From NCBI RefSeq assembly GCF_027568395.1, contig NZ_JANKZL010000004.1, positions 1 to 64,000 of the forward strand: a DNA stretch of 64,000 nucleotides. The letters are read 5' to 3'. This stretch comes from Aminobacter sp. HY435. GTDB lineage: Bacteria; Pseudomonadota; Alphaproteobacteria; Rhizobiales; Rhizobiaceae. The position numbers were made by a program, and so were the translations under genes. The notes below the pieces were generated by a model that was not told where the DNA came from, ran no database searches, and saw only the letters and a list, made by a program, of their open reading frames with translations. Positions 1-8,353 of the stretch are shown here, piece after piece; positions within the stretch are counted from its first letter, which is position 1, and every line of letters begins with the position of its first letter.

Positions 1-441
1 AGCGAGGTCCTCGCGTTCCCTCCGCGCCAGCTCGGCCGCTATCGCCGCCTTGACCTTGTCGGCGGTGCCGACCGGCACGGTCGACTTGGTGACGACGATC
101 TTCGGCCCGGCCATCTCGCGGCCGATGGCCGAGGCCACCGACAGCACATATTTGAGGTCGGCCGAGCCGTCCTCGCCCTGCGGCGTGCCGACGGCGATCA
201 TCTGGATCTCGCCATGCGCCACGGCCAGCGAGGCATCCGTCGTGAAGACGATGCGGCCGGCGCCGTGGTTGTCGCGCACCAAGGCCTCCAGCCCCGGCTC
301 GAAAATCGGGATGAAGCCCTGGTTCAGCCGCTCCACCTTGGCCGCGTCGACATCGACGCAGACAACGTCATGCCCGACCTCCGCCAGCACCGCCGCCTGC
401 ACAAGGCCGACATAGCCAATCCCAAATACCGTAAGCTTCAT
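1..441 (-). CDS. UDP-glucose 6-dehydrogenase, 3'-truncated by window edge
   Basis: The N-terminal 147 residues of a UDP-glucose/GDP-mannose dehydrogenase family protein are present; the rest lies left of the window. A Rossmann nucleotide-binding motif GIGYVG is at residues 7-12, followed by the family's conserved segments ([19 protein letters not shown]). The enzyme would oxidise UDP-glucose to UDP-glucuronate with two NAD+, feeding acidic surface polysaccharides. It sits beside a succinoglycan-type exo cluster, in line with a polysaccharide precursor role. The start is the ATG at 441. Family assignment is firm; UDP-glucose as substrate, rather than GDP-mannose, is inferred from sequence similarity and context. 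Confidence 0.88.
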   Translation of the reverse strand, partial: MKLTVFGIGYVGLVQAAVLAEVGHDVVCVDVDAAKVERLNQGFIPIFEPGLEALVRDNHGAGRIVFTTDASLAVAHGEIQMIAVGTPQGEDGSADLKYVLSVASAIGREMAGPKIVVTKSTVPVGTADKVKAAIAAELARREREDLA

Positions 442-502
442 CCGCAAAAGTCCTGTTCAAGAATGCCGGCCAGAAGGCCGCGACCATTGGAGGGGAAGGA
501 GG

Positions 503-1318
503 TCACTGCGTCTTGCAGGCGACGGATCCCTCGAATTGGCAGGGCTCGCCCGGAGCCGTGTAGGCGACGCGTTCGACCTCCATCGTCACCGGCGAGGCAG
601 GTGTTGTGAACGGCCCCATCCACTCCCTGAGCGTGTCGCTGCCCCACAGGCTGAAGAATATCTTCTGCGGATGGCTGGGCAGCCTGGCCGGACTCGCCAG
701 CTCATGCACGAGCTTGCCGTTGAGGTACCAGCGCAGCCGGTCCTTCTCCCAGACAAAGGCGTAGTCGTTGAAATCCTTGTCCGCGCCGCCAGCCACCTCG
801 ATCAGTTGCTCGTTGCCGGATTTGCCGTCGACATAGGCATTGACCTGCACCTTCGACGTATCCTTGGTCAGGATCTCGAAGTCGATCTCGTCGTGCGGCT
901 GCTTGTGAACCGGCCCGATGTAGCTGAAGAAGGCGGCGTTCAGGCCGGAACCTTCGCCGCTCTTGACCCTCGCCTCATAGGTCCCGTAGCTGAAGCGGGC
1001 CTTGGTCTGGATCTCGCCACAGGAATTGTCGCGGTTCTTGAGCGGCTTGGCCTCGAAAGCCAATGTCAGTTTGCCGTCGGCGACCTTCACCTGGTCCTTC
1101 GACCAGGTGCAATTCTGGTGCTTGCCATTGTCCCAGCCGTCGGAAACCAGCCAGCGCGAACGGTCGAGCGTGTCGAAGGTGTCGACGAAGGACTTGCCTT
1201 GCGGATCCTGAGCAAATGCAGCGCCTGACGATACGAGCAACCCGCCGAGAACAGCCGCGAGTTGAAGGGCGCCGGACCGGCCGGTTGCAGTCGTGGCGTT
1301 GGTGTCGTTTGCGTTCAT
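503..1318 (-). CDS. exoK: secreted family 16 glycoside hydrolase, ExoK-like endo-beta-1,3-1,4-glycanase
   Basis: 271-aa secreted glycanase. An N-terminal signal peptide ends near residue 36 (AFA-QD). The GH16 catalytic signature HDEIDFE is at residues 142-148, giving Glu144 as nucleophile and Glu148 as acid/base. In rhizobia ExoK trims nascent succinoglycan outside the cell to low molecular weight forms. It is the last gene of a minus-strand group with galE and a glycosyltransferase. An upstream in-frame extension of about 58 residues was discarded because the ATG at 1318 is directly followed by the signal peptide. The GH16 family is certain; ExoK identity rests on similarity plus exo-cluster context. 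Confidence 0.85.
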   Translation of the reverse strand: MNANDTNATTATGRSGALQLAAVLGGLLVSSGAAFAQDPQGKSFVDTFDTLDRSRWLVSDGWDNGKHQNCTWSKDQVKVADGKLTLAFEAKPLKNRDNSCGEIQTKARFSYGTYEARVKSGEGSGLNAAFFSYIGPVHKQPHDEIDFEILTKDTSKVQVNAYVDGKSGNEQLIEVAGGADKDFNDYAFVWEKDRLRWYLNGKLVHELASPARLPSHPQKIFFSLWGSDTLREWMGPFTTPASPVTMEVERVAYTAPGEPCQFEGSVACKTQ

Positions 1319-1430
1319 TGCCAAGTCATCCTTATGCCTGCGCGCCTCCCGCCAGAGATTCGCACCCGAAACATCCGCCCCGGGATGCCCCGGACCGGCC
1401 AAACTTTTCCTCCCTCCTCGATCTGTCGCC

Positions 1431-1826
1431 TTATGGCGCCGGCGCCGCCTCCCCGCGTGCCGGCGGCATCGCATCGTCCGCGTTGCGGCCATCGGCGATG
1501 AAATCGTCGACCAGGCGGCGAAGCCCGGCGACGAATTCGCCTTGCCGGCCGAGCGTATCGACCCGGCGCAGGCAGTTCTTGAGCGCTTCGGTCAGTTGAT
1601 CCATTTCGGCTGCGCGCCGCGTCGAAACCGCATCGTTGTCCATCGCCTCGACCAGGAACGCCGCATTGGCCGAGACGGCTTCGTACCGGTTGCGTATCCC
1701 CGTCTTCTCGGCGTCGATTTCGCCGGAAAGCTGCCCGAGCGTCTTGAGCAGGTGCTCGAAACGCACAGCGTCGGTCTGCCGGTCGCGATCTGGGCTGCGG
1801 GTCTTGAAAGCGAAGATAGATGCCAT
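1431..1826 (-). CDS. hypothetical protein, helical, between exoK and galE
   Basis: 131-aa protein with no recognised domain, signal peptide or membrane segment. It is rich in charged residues with heptad-like spacing over residues 15-110, so mostly helical and possibly coiled-coil. It begins 4 bp after the galE stop (ATG at 1826), so it is almost certainly co-transcribed with galE and the upstream glycosyltransferase. A role linked to exopolysaccharide synthesis can be guessed only from position. Coding status is supported by the tight spacing and by uninterrupted codons. Confidence 0.6.
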   Translation of the reverse strand: MASIFAFKTRSPDRDRQTDAVRFEHLLKTLGQLSGEIDAEKTGIRNRYEAVSANAAFLVEAMDNDAVSTRRAAEMDQLTEALKNCLRRVDTLGRQGEFVAGLRRLVDDFIADGRNADDAMPPARGEAAPAP

Positions 1827-1830
1827 CGCG

Positions 1831-2817
1831 CTACTCCACATTCGACCGGGCGTGCCAGTTCCATGCCGTTGATACGATTGAATTGAGATCGTGGCGTGGC
1901 GTCCAGCCAAGTACCTTGAGCGCCATCGCATTGTCCGCCACCAGCGCCGGCGCGTCGCCGGCGCGACGCGGCGCCTGCTCGACCCGGAAGTCGCGCCCGG
2001 AAATCCGCCTTACCGTCGACAGCAGCTCCTTGACCGTCGTGCCCTGCCCTGTGCCGAGATTGAGGGCAATGCTGTCGCCGCCGTCGATGAGATACTGCAC
2101 CGCCCGCGAATGGGCGTCGGCAAGGTCCATCACATGGACGAAGTCGCGAACGCACGAACCGTCGCGGGTGTCGTAGTCGTCGCCAAAGACACTGAACCCG
2201 GCCCGCCGGCCGAGTGCTGCGTCGATGGCGAGCGGGATGGCGTGCGTTTCCGGATCGTGGCGCTCGCCGATACGGCCCTCGGGGTCGGCCCCGGCCGCAT
2301 TGAAGTAGCGCAGGGACACCGACCTGAACCCCTCGTAGCGGTCCAGTTCGCGCAGCATCTCCTCAACGATGAGCTTGCTGCGGCCGTAAGGGTTGATCGG
2401 GACCTGCCGGTGGCTTTCGCGCATCGGCGTTTCCTCGGGATCGCCATAGGTCGCGCATGTCGACGAAAACACCAGCCGCCGGCAATCAGCGGCCTTGGCG
2501 GCGGCAAGCAGGGACAAGGACCCCGCGACGTTGTTTTCGAAGAACGAGATCGGATCCTTGACCGACTGGCCGACCTCGATCAGCGCGGCGAAGTGGACAA
2601 CGGCGGCAGGCCGGTATTTCGCGAACACCTCGTCGAGGCGCGCCCGGTCCCTGATGTCGCCTTCCTCCAGCGGCCCCCATTTCACGAATTCGCGATGGCC
2701 GTTGCTGAAATTGTCGTAGACGATGGGCCGGAAGCCCCTGTTCGCGAGATCGAGGCAGGTGTGGGAGCCGATATAGCCACCGCCGCCGACGACCAGGATG
2801 TCCTTGCCCAGGCTCAT
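1831..2817 (-). CDS. galE: UDP-glucose 4-epimerase (GalE/ExoB)
   Basis: 328-aa extended short-chain dehydrogenase. The NAD-binding glycine motif GGGGYIG is at residues 11-17, the SST segment at 118-120, and the catalytic Tyr144/Lys148 pair sits in YGRSK. The reaction interconverts UDP-glucose and UDP-galactose; in rhizobia ExoB supplies UDP-galactose for the single galactose of each succinoglycan repeat unit. Its start overlaps the end of the upstream glycosyltransferase gene by 4 bp, and a small unknown gene follows after 4 bp, so the three form an operon. Length is normal for the family. Confidence 0.92.
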   Translation of the reverse strand: MSLGKDILVVGGGGYIGSHTCLDLANRGFRPIVYDNFSNGHREFVKWGPLEEGDIRDRARLDEVFAKYRPAAVVHFAALIEVGQSVKDPISFFENNVAGSLSLLAAAKAADCRRLVFSSTCATYGDPEETPMRESHRQVPINPYGRSKLIVEEMLRELDRYEGFRSVSLRYFNAAGADPEGRIGERHDPETHAIPLAIDAALGRRAGFSVFGDDYDTRDGSCVRDFVHVMDLADAHSRAVQYLIDGGDSIALNLGTGQGTTVKELLSTVRRISGRDFRVEQAPRRAGDAPALVADNAMALKVLGWTPRHDLNSIVSTAWNWHARSNVE

Positions 2818-3806
2818 TTGCGCGCCTCCGCGTTTTCAGTGGTCGGCAGAAGATAGCGAACCTGAGGTTGCTGCTGCGGTGCCACGCGCAGGGCGTCGTA
2901 TTTGTCCTGCGCCACCCCCAGGGCCACGGCGCGCAAATTTGCCGGCGACGCCAGCGCAAAGCCCAACGCAGCCAAGGCGCCCTCTTGCGATTTGAGGTCG
3001 AGGAAATGGCGCAGGCGATATTTGTCGCGCATATGGCGCTCATGGCGCCGGAGAACACGCCTTTCGCCAGCCGTGATCGTCGCTGTTTGCAGCAATGCCA
3101 GGTCGGCGCCGGCCAGGCGGCGCAGGTCCTCGGTGCGATGCCTGCCGCTGAGCGAGCCGGCACGCACGACGGCTGCATAGCCGCAAGACCTGGTCAGCCT
3201 GAATCGCGCACCCTTCAGCAGTGCCCGGGCATAAAGCTCATAGTCTTCGCCAAGGCGCAGATTTTCATCGTAGCGCAACCCGTGCCGTTCAAGGAAAGAT
3301 CGCCGCAACAGCGGCTTGAGAAAGCCAAGCTCACCTCGCGCCGCGCCGCGCCGCGAAATGTTGCCGGCAACGAACTCGTTGAATCCGAGTTGGGCCGTTT
3401 CGGCGTCACCATCAGGCATGGGCAGCCCCTGCGACGACGCGTTGCCGATGAAGACGATATTGTCCGCCGCCATATCCCAGTTGGCCCCATCGCAAAGACA
3501 TCGCAGCCGCCCGGGCAGGAAGAAATCGTCGGCATCGAGAATGCCGATCAAGGGCGATCTTGAATGCCTGATGGCCAGGTTGCGGGCAAAGGACGGACCA
3601 CGATTGACGTCGAGCCGAAGCACGAGCAACCGGCCCGAACCATCGTCGGCAGCGCGCGCCGCCGCTTCTGTCGCATCGCCCGAAGCGTCATCGACGACAA
3701 CCACTTCGGCCACCTCGGACTCGCCAAGAGCCGAGGCTATCGCCGTTGCAATCGTATCGGCCGCATTGCGAGCGGCAATGATGACACAGACGTCGGTTCC
3801 GCTCAC
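2814..3806 (-). CDS. family 2 glycosyltransferase, ExoU/ExoW-like
   Basis: 330-aa GT-A fold glycosyltransferase. The nucleotide-sugar binding site shows as VVVDD near residues 36-40, the metal-binding DAD motif is at residues 91-93 (LDADDFF), and an acidic GEDYE motif lies further on. It would add one sugar to a lipid-linked exopolysaccharide intermediate at the inner membrane face. The start is a GTG at 3806 with an AAAGG-type ribosome site. Its stop overlaps the galE start by 4 bp. It resembles the succinoglycan glucosyltransferases ExoU and ExoW; which of these it matches cannot be decided here. Confidence 0.83.
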   Translation of the reverse strand: MSGTDVCVIIAARNAADTIATAIASALGESEVAEVVVVDDASGDATEAAARAADDGSGRLLVLRLDVNRGPSFARNLAIRHSRSPLIGILDADDFFLPGRLRCLCDGANWDMAADNIVFIGNASSQGLPMPDGDAETAQLGFNEFVAGNISRRGAARGELGFLKPLLRRSFLERHGLRYDENLRLGEDYELYARALLKGARFRLTRSCGYAAVVRAGSLSGRHRTEDLRRLAGADLALLQTATITAGERRVLRRHERHMRDKYRLRHFLDLKSQEGALAALGFALASPANLRAVALGVAQDKYDALRVAPQQQPQVRYLLPTTENAEARK

Positions 3807-4096
3807 GTCGGTTGCCTTTCCGTCATAGCCCGCCGCAGCAAGAGCTATATTGCACCTGCGAAGAGTGGAACCCTAACTTTTGTTACGAGGGTTTATCCGG
3901 CAGCCGCGATACGCTCGCGCATCCGGCCCTGCGGCCAAGACTTTGCAAGGCCTGTCCGGCGATCCAGGCGATCACGTTTGGTGGCTGCAAATCGCCTGTA
4001 CAGGATCGGTGACGATGGCGCTGACAGTCATCGTTGCTATCGCTTTGGCAGGCATTTTCAACGTCACGTCGACGCGAATCCGCTGTCTGTCGCGCT

Positions 4097-4366
4097 CTAC
4101 TGCGGGCTGCCTTTCGGCGTCAGTTCGTCCGCTTGCGGTACTGGCGCTGCCTCGGCGGGCGACTTTGACGAGGTAGGCGTCGCGGCCGGGCGCGGTGCCC
4201 GCGTCACCATTGCGACAACCGCCAGGAAGTAACCGATTTGTAGAATCACCGCGCAAATCACCACACGCAGCAAGATCGTGCCCCAGCTGGCAGCATCGAA
4301 GTACGACCACAGGAAAACGATCGCGATCACGATCGCAAGCCCGAGGATGAATTTTGGCAAAGTCAT
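4097..4366 (-). CDS. exoX: ExoX/SyrA-like exopolysaccharide production repressor
   Basis: 89-aa inner-membrane protein with two hydrophobic segments (about residues 5-22 and 29-53) and a Pro/Ala-rich cytoplasmic tail. Size, topology and the QIGY segment after the second helix fit the exopolysaccharide production repressor family (ExoX, Psi, SyrA). In Sinorhizobium meliloti exoX lies next to and divergent from exoY and dampens succinoglycan synthesis post-transcriptionally, probably through ExoY. The same arrangement occurs here, with exoY starting at 4971 on the other strand. Identification is by small-protein features and synteny. Confidence 0.72.
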   Translation of the reverse strand: MTLPKFILGLAIVIAIVFLWSYFDAASWGTILLRVVICAVILQIGYFLAVVAMVTRAPRPAATPTSSKSPAEAAPVPQADELTPKGSPQ

Positions 4367-4970
4367 TGGCGGTGCCTGCGGGCGTCACCCGGCAGTATCG
4401 AATTCGCCACGCTTTTACTTGCCATGCCCCTGGCCCTTGCAAGCTTTTGTCAGCATCTGTTTTTGCCGCCAACTAGGCGCTGACGTATTTGGGTTCTGTC
4501 GTTCGGCGGAACGAGGTTCCATTATATTGGCGGGGTCAGCACTCATCAAGGCAAGCGCGCCGTGCAGGCGCAAGCGCGAATTGATCTTTTGTGCTGCATG
4601 GCAACATTGCTCCCTTGCCCGGCATTGGTCGAACAATTTGCACTGCGTTGTTTCGGGAGGCGACGGCTGCAGAGAACGTCATCCCTGGAGAAATCAATAT
4701 AGGCCAATGAATATTAATATTCCGGCTAGCAATAACAGAAGAAATATTTTCGCGGATTTTGACGCCATTCAGCATATAAGATACTGCTAAAATTAAAGCG
4801 AGATGACCACACAACTGTCGCATTGTGCATTTCCCGTGCAACCTCCGGCCGCCATTCAACACCGTCCTGCGGATATTGTTTCAAGGGCCAAGAAATCGTG
4901 TTTTGCAGTGCAGCATGGCGTGACTATGTTCGGCGCCGGGCGGGTCTTACAGACCAACTGGAGTTGCAGC
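4367..4970. promoter_or_regulatory. 604-bp exoX-exoY divergent intergenic region
   Basis: No convincing gene is present between exoX and exoY. The part from about 4690 to 4800 is visibly more AT-rich than its surroundings and contains a perfect 14-bp palindrome at 4709-4722. The region should hold the promoters of exoX (leftward) and exoYFQ (rightward). In rhizobia, zinc-finger regulators of the MucR/Ros family bind AT-rich DNA upstream of exo genes, so control of that kind is plausible but not shown. Confidence 0.5.
4709..4722. repeat. 14-bp perfect AT palindrome upstream of exoY
   Basis: GAATATTAATATTC reads the same on both strands. It lies 248 bp upstream of the exoY start, in the most AT-rich stretch of the intergenic region. 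It could be an operator for a dimeric regulator; no binding protein is identifiable from the sequence. Confidence 0.45.
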
Positions 4971-5645
4971 ATGAGGGATATTGCCAAGTCGAACAGCTTG
5001 GAGATTCCGCACGCGGCCATGGACTTTCCACCGCTTGGCGGGGTGGTGAAGCGCAGTTTCGACATCGTTGGAGCGAGCGCCGGCCTGATCGCGCTGAGCC
5101 CGCTTTTCCTGCTGATCGCCCTTCTGGTGAAAGCATCCGATGGCGGCCCGGCATTTTATGGCCACAGACGGATCGGACGAGCGGGCCGGATTTTCCATTG
5201 CCTGAAGTTCCGCACCATGGTGCGGAACGGCGATGCGGTGCTGGCTGCCCATCTGCGCGGCAATCCCGAGGCCCGCGCCGAGTGGGAAGCGACCCGGAAG
5301 CTGAAGGACGATCCGCGCGTGACGCGCGTCGGCGCGGTGCTGCGCAAGCTCAGCCTCGACGAACTGCCGCAGATCGTGAACATCCTATTGGGCGACATGA
5401 GCATCGTCGGCCCGCGTCCCGTGGTTCGTGACGAACTGGAATATTACGGCAAGTCGGCCGTGTTCTATTTCAAGTCCCGGCCCGGCCTCACCGGCCTGTG
5501 GCAGGTCAGCGGCCGCAACGACGTCTCCTACGACAGCCGCGTCGCCTTTGACCGTCATTATGTCGAGAACTGGTCGCTGAGTCAGGACATCCGCATCATC
5601 CTCAAGACGGTTCCCGCCGTCTGCATGTCGCGCGGCAGCTACTGA
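4971..5645 (+). CDS. exoY: undecaprenyl-phosphate galactosyl-1-P transferase ExoY
   Basis: 224-aa bacterial sugar transferase that starts exopolysaccharide synthesis by moving a hexose-1-phosphate onto undecaprenyl phosphate. A membrane helix spans about residues 32-54. The conserved transferase core follows: KFRTM, LRKLSLDELPQ, GDMSIVGPRP and the C-terminal RPGLTGLWQVSGRN. Length matches S. meliloti ExoY (about 226 aa). The ATG at 4971 was chosen over an in-frame start at 4803 because a GGAG sits upstream at proper spacing and the family begins here. It is the first gene of exoY-exoF-exoQ. Confidence 0.9.
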   Translation: MRDIAKSNSLEIPHAAMDFPPLGGVVKRSFDIVGASAGLIALSPLFLLIALLVKASDGGPAFYGHRRIGRAGRIFHCLKFRTMVRNGDAVLAAHLRGNPEARAEWEATRKLKDDPRVTRVGAVLRKLSLDELPQIVNILLGDMSIVGPRPVVRDELEYYGKSAVFYFKSRPGLTGLWQVSGRNDVSYDSRVAFDRHYVENWSLSQDIRIILKTVPAVCMSRGSY

Positions 5646-5738
5646 CAGCTGCCGCATTGGAGGCTGCGGCGCGCCGATGCGCCCAGCCTCGTTGTTTGCC
5701 GGCGGTCTCTCGCCCGCCGCCAGAACAGGAAAAACGAT

Positions 5739-6986
5739 TTGACACTGCTTGAGACAATTTCTCGCCGGCCCCGGGTCGCTTCGCACGTGCGCCGCCTCGC
5801 CTGCGCGGCATTCGTGCTGACGGCTACCGCAGCGGTGGCCGAGGACTACCAGCTCGGCACCCAGGACAAGCTGACCATCCGCGTCGTCGAATGGCAGACA
5901 GTCGAGGGCTCGTTCCGCGACTGGTCTTCGGTCAGCGGCGACTACACCATCGGGCCATCAGGGCGATTGTCCCTACCCTTCGTCGGCGAGACAGTGGCCG
6001 CAGGCAAGACAACCGCCGAGATCGCCGAAACCATCGGCAAGACGCTGCAGGAGAAGTTCGGCCTGTCGGATCGGCCGGAGGCGTCGGTCGAGGTGGCGCA
6101 GTTCCGGCCTTTCTACATTTCCGGCGACATCCAGACGCCTGGCCAATATCCCTTCGCGCCGGACCTTACAGTACTTAAGGCAGTCAGCATCGCCGGCGGC
6201 CTTCGCCGTGGCAGCGATGGCGCGCGCACCGAACGCGACCTGATCACAGCCGAAGGCAGCCATGCGGTGCTCTCCGACGGTCAGTTGCGTCTGATGGTGA
6301 CCCGCGCGCGCATCGACGCCGAGCTGGCCGGCAAGACCGAAATCGCCGCACCCAGGGAAATCGCCGCCAATCCGCTCGTGCCCGCCATGATAGCGGACGA
6401 GACCGCCATCATGGCGGCCAGGCAAAAGAAGGTGACGCTCAGGCTGGAATCGCTCGGCAACCTCAAGAAGCTGCTCGAAAGCGAGATCGTCTCGCTCGGC
6501 AAGAAGTCGGAGACACAGCAGCGCCAGGTCGAGCTCGCACGCAAGGAACTTGGCGGCGTCGACACGCTCGCCCAGAAGGGCCTGGTGGTGAATACCCGCG
6601 TGCTCTCGGTCGAGCGTTCCGTCGCCGAGATGGAAGGCAAGATCCTCGACCTCGAGACGGCGATCCTTCGCGCCAAGCAGGACATCAGCAAGGCCGAGCA
6701 GGAGGCGATCGACCTCAAGAACGACACCGAATCGGAACTTGCCATCGAGCGCCAGAAAATCGTCGCCGAGCTCAACGAAGTGACGCTGAAGCTCAACACG
6801 CAAAAGGGCCTGATTTCCGAGGCCGGCGGCGTCGCCCCGGCGAACGGCGGGGAACCGACACTGACCTACAGGCTTGTGCGCAAGCGCGATGGCAAGAGCG
6901 CGACCGTCGAGGCGACGGAAGACACGCCCGTCATGCCCGGCGACGTACTCAAGGTCGAGCGCCCCGCAGCCCCGCTGGTGCAGTAG
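5739..6986 (+). CDS. exoF: polysaccharide export protein ExoF
   Basis: 415-aa periplasmic/outer-membrane export protein. A signal peptide covers about residues 1-34 (ending AVA-ED). A polysaccharide export (Wza/PES) domain with a following SLBB-type segment spans about 37-160. A long coiled coil occupies about 225-345, where Glu, Lys and Leu dominate. S. meliloti ExoF is 421 aa with the same plan and is needed for succinoglycan production and export. The start is a TTG at 5739 preceded by AGGAAA; no ATG lies nearby in frame. It lies between exoY and exoQ. Confidence 0.88.
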   Translation: MTLLETISRRPRVASHVRRLACAAFVLTATAAVAEDYQLGTQDKLTIRVVEWQTVEGSFRDWSSVSGDYTIGPSGRLSLPFVGETVAAGKTTAEIAETIGKTLQEKFGLSDRPEASVEVAQFRPFYISGDIQTPGQYPFAPDLTVLKAVSIAGGLRRGSDGARTERDLITAEGSHAVLSDGQLRLMVTRARIDAELAGKTEIAAPREIAANPLVPAMIADETAIMAARQKKVTLRLESLGNLKKLLESEIVSLGKKSETQQRQVELARKELGGVDTLAQKGLVVNTRVLSVERSVAEMEGKILDLETAILRAKQDISKAEQEAIDLKNDTESELAIERQKIVAELNEVTLKLNTQKGLISEAGGVAPANGGEPTLTYRLVRKRDGKSATVEATEDTPVMPGDVLKVERPAAPLVQ

Positions 6987-6999
6987 GCGGGCTCCACGC

Positions 7000-8286
7000 A
7001 TGCGGATCCGGAAGTCGGCGCTGGTGACGCCCGGACGGAACGAACTCTACGGGGCCTTCGCGGTTGCCGTATCGTTCTTCGTCTTCGCCTATTCGTTCCG
7101 CCTCGGCCAGATTTCCATCCTGCTCTATTATGTGGTGTGGCTGCCACTCGTACTTGTCGACTACCGCTTCACGCTCGCGCGTCTGGCCCATTCGCCGCAG
7201 ATCCTCGCCTTCGCGCTGCTCGCCTGCCTGTCCTATGCGTGGTCCGATGCACCTGACGTCACCGCCCGTGCCGGGTTGCAATACCTGTCGCATGTGGTTT
7301 GCGCCGTCATCGCAGCGCGCGTCATCGACGCGCGAACGCTGTGCATCGGGGCGATGGCCGGCATCTCCGTCGTCCTCGGCTACTCGATACTCGACGGCGC
7401 ATCCGTCTACGACGCGCTCGACGGAACCTACAGCTTCGTCGGCGCCTTCGGCTCCAAGAACCAGCTCGGCTTCTATGCTTCGCTCGGCATCCTGTTTTCG
7501 GTCTTTTTCGGCTTGTTCCTGACCAGCAGCCGGCGCGCTCGGCTGGTCGCCCTGGCGGTCGCCGCGCTGTCGGCGGTGCTGCTGGTGATGTCGCAATCGG
7601 CAACCTCGATGCTGGCCACCCCGGCGGCCATCGCGATGGTGATCGCCATCGCCGGGCTCGAGGCCTTTTCGCCGAATCATCGCAAGGTGTTCTTCCTTGC
7701 CGGCACGGTCCTTGGCCTGGCCGCCATTCTCGCCGCGCTCAACGTCGGCGCGGTCGACATGGTGCTTGGCGCCTTCGGCAAGGATTCCACCCTCACCGGC
7801 AGGACGTATCTCTGGCAGCAAGGCATGGACGCCACAGCCCACGCGCCATGGCTCGGCGTCGGCTACCAGGCCTATTGGGTCCAGGGCTTTTCCGAGGCCG
7901 AGCGGCTGTGGCACGAGTTCTACATCGCCTCGCGCACCGGCTTCCACTTCCACAACACCTATATCGAAGCGCTGGTGGAACTCGGCTACATCGGCGCGGC
8001 GGCGATCATCCTGCCGGTCCTGGCGGCGCTGCGCCTGTGCGTTGGCCGCCTGCTCGACGAACGCGACTGGGCCGAACCGCTGCTGCTGCTCGGCATGCTC
8101 GCCCTGCTGGTCATCAGGTCGTTTTTCGAGGTCGATATCCTGCAGCCCTACGCCATCGGCTCGTTCCTGCTCTACTACAGCTGGGCCCGTGCGAAGGAAT
8201 TGCCCTCAAGCAAAGTGATGCCGTCCCGTGAACCGGGCGGCTACGGCCATCCCTCGACCAACAAGGCTCAGATCGCCGGCCAGTGA
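7000..8286 (+). CDS. exoQ: exopolysaccharide polymerase ExoQ
   Basis: 428-aa polytopic inner-membrane protein with about ten hydrophobic helices and an O-antigen ligase/polymerase (Wzy-like) core. The large periplasmic loop carries family residues such as LTGRTYLW and the downstream HNTYIE segment. ExoQ polymerises succinoglycan octasaccharide repeats on the periplasmic side. The ATG at 7000 follows the exoF stop by 13 bp, so translation is likely coupled within exoYFQ. A longer in-frame start inside exoF was rejected because it would overlap exoF by over 100 bp. Confidence 0.87.
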   Translation: MRIRKSALVTPGRNELYGAFAVAVSFFVFAYSFRLGQISILLYYVVWLPLVLVDYRFTLARLAHSPQILAFALLACLSYAWSDAPDVTARAGLQYLSHVVCAVIAARVIDARTLCIGAMAGISVVLGYSILDGASVYDALDGTYSFVGAFGSKNQLGFYASLGILFSVFFGLFLTSSRRARLVALAVAALSAVLLVMSQSATSMLATPAAIAMVIAIAGLEAFSPNHRKVFFLAGTVLGLAAILAALNVGAVDMVLGAFGKDSTLTGRTYLWQQGMDATAHAPWLGVGYQAYWVQGFSEAERLWHEFYIASRTGFHFHNTYIEALVELGYIGAAAIILPVLAALRLCVGRLLDERDWAEPLLLLGMLALLVIRSFFEVDILQPYAIGSFLLYYSWARAKELPSSKVMPSREPGGYGHPSTNKAQIAGQ

Positions 8287-8353
8287 CCGGACTTGCGCTG
8301 AACAGCGCCAAGCGGCGGCAGCGCAGGCACAGCTGCAGCGGATGCCCGCTCCA

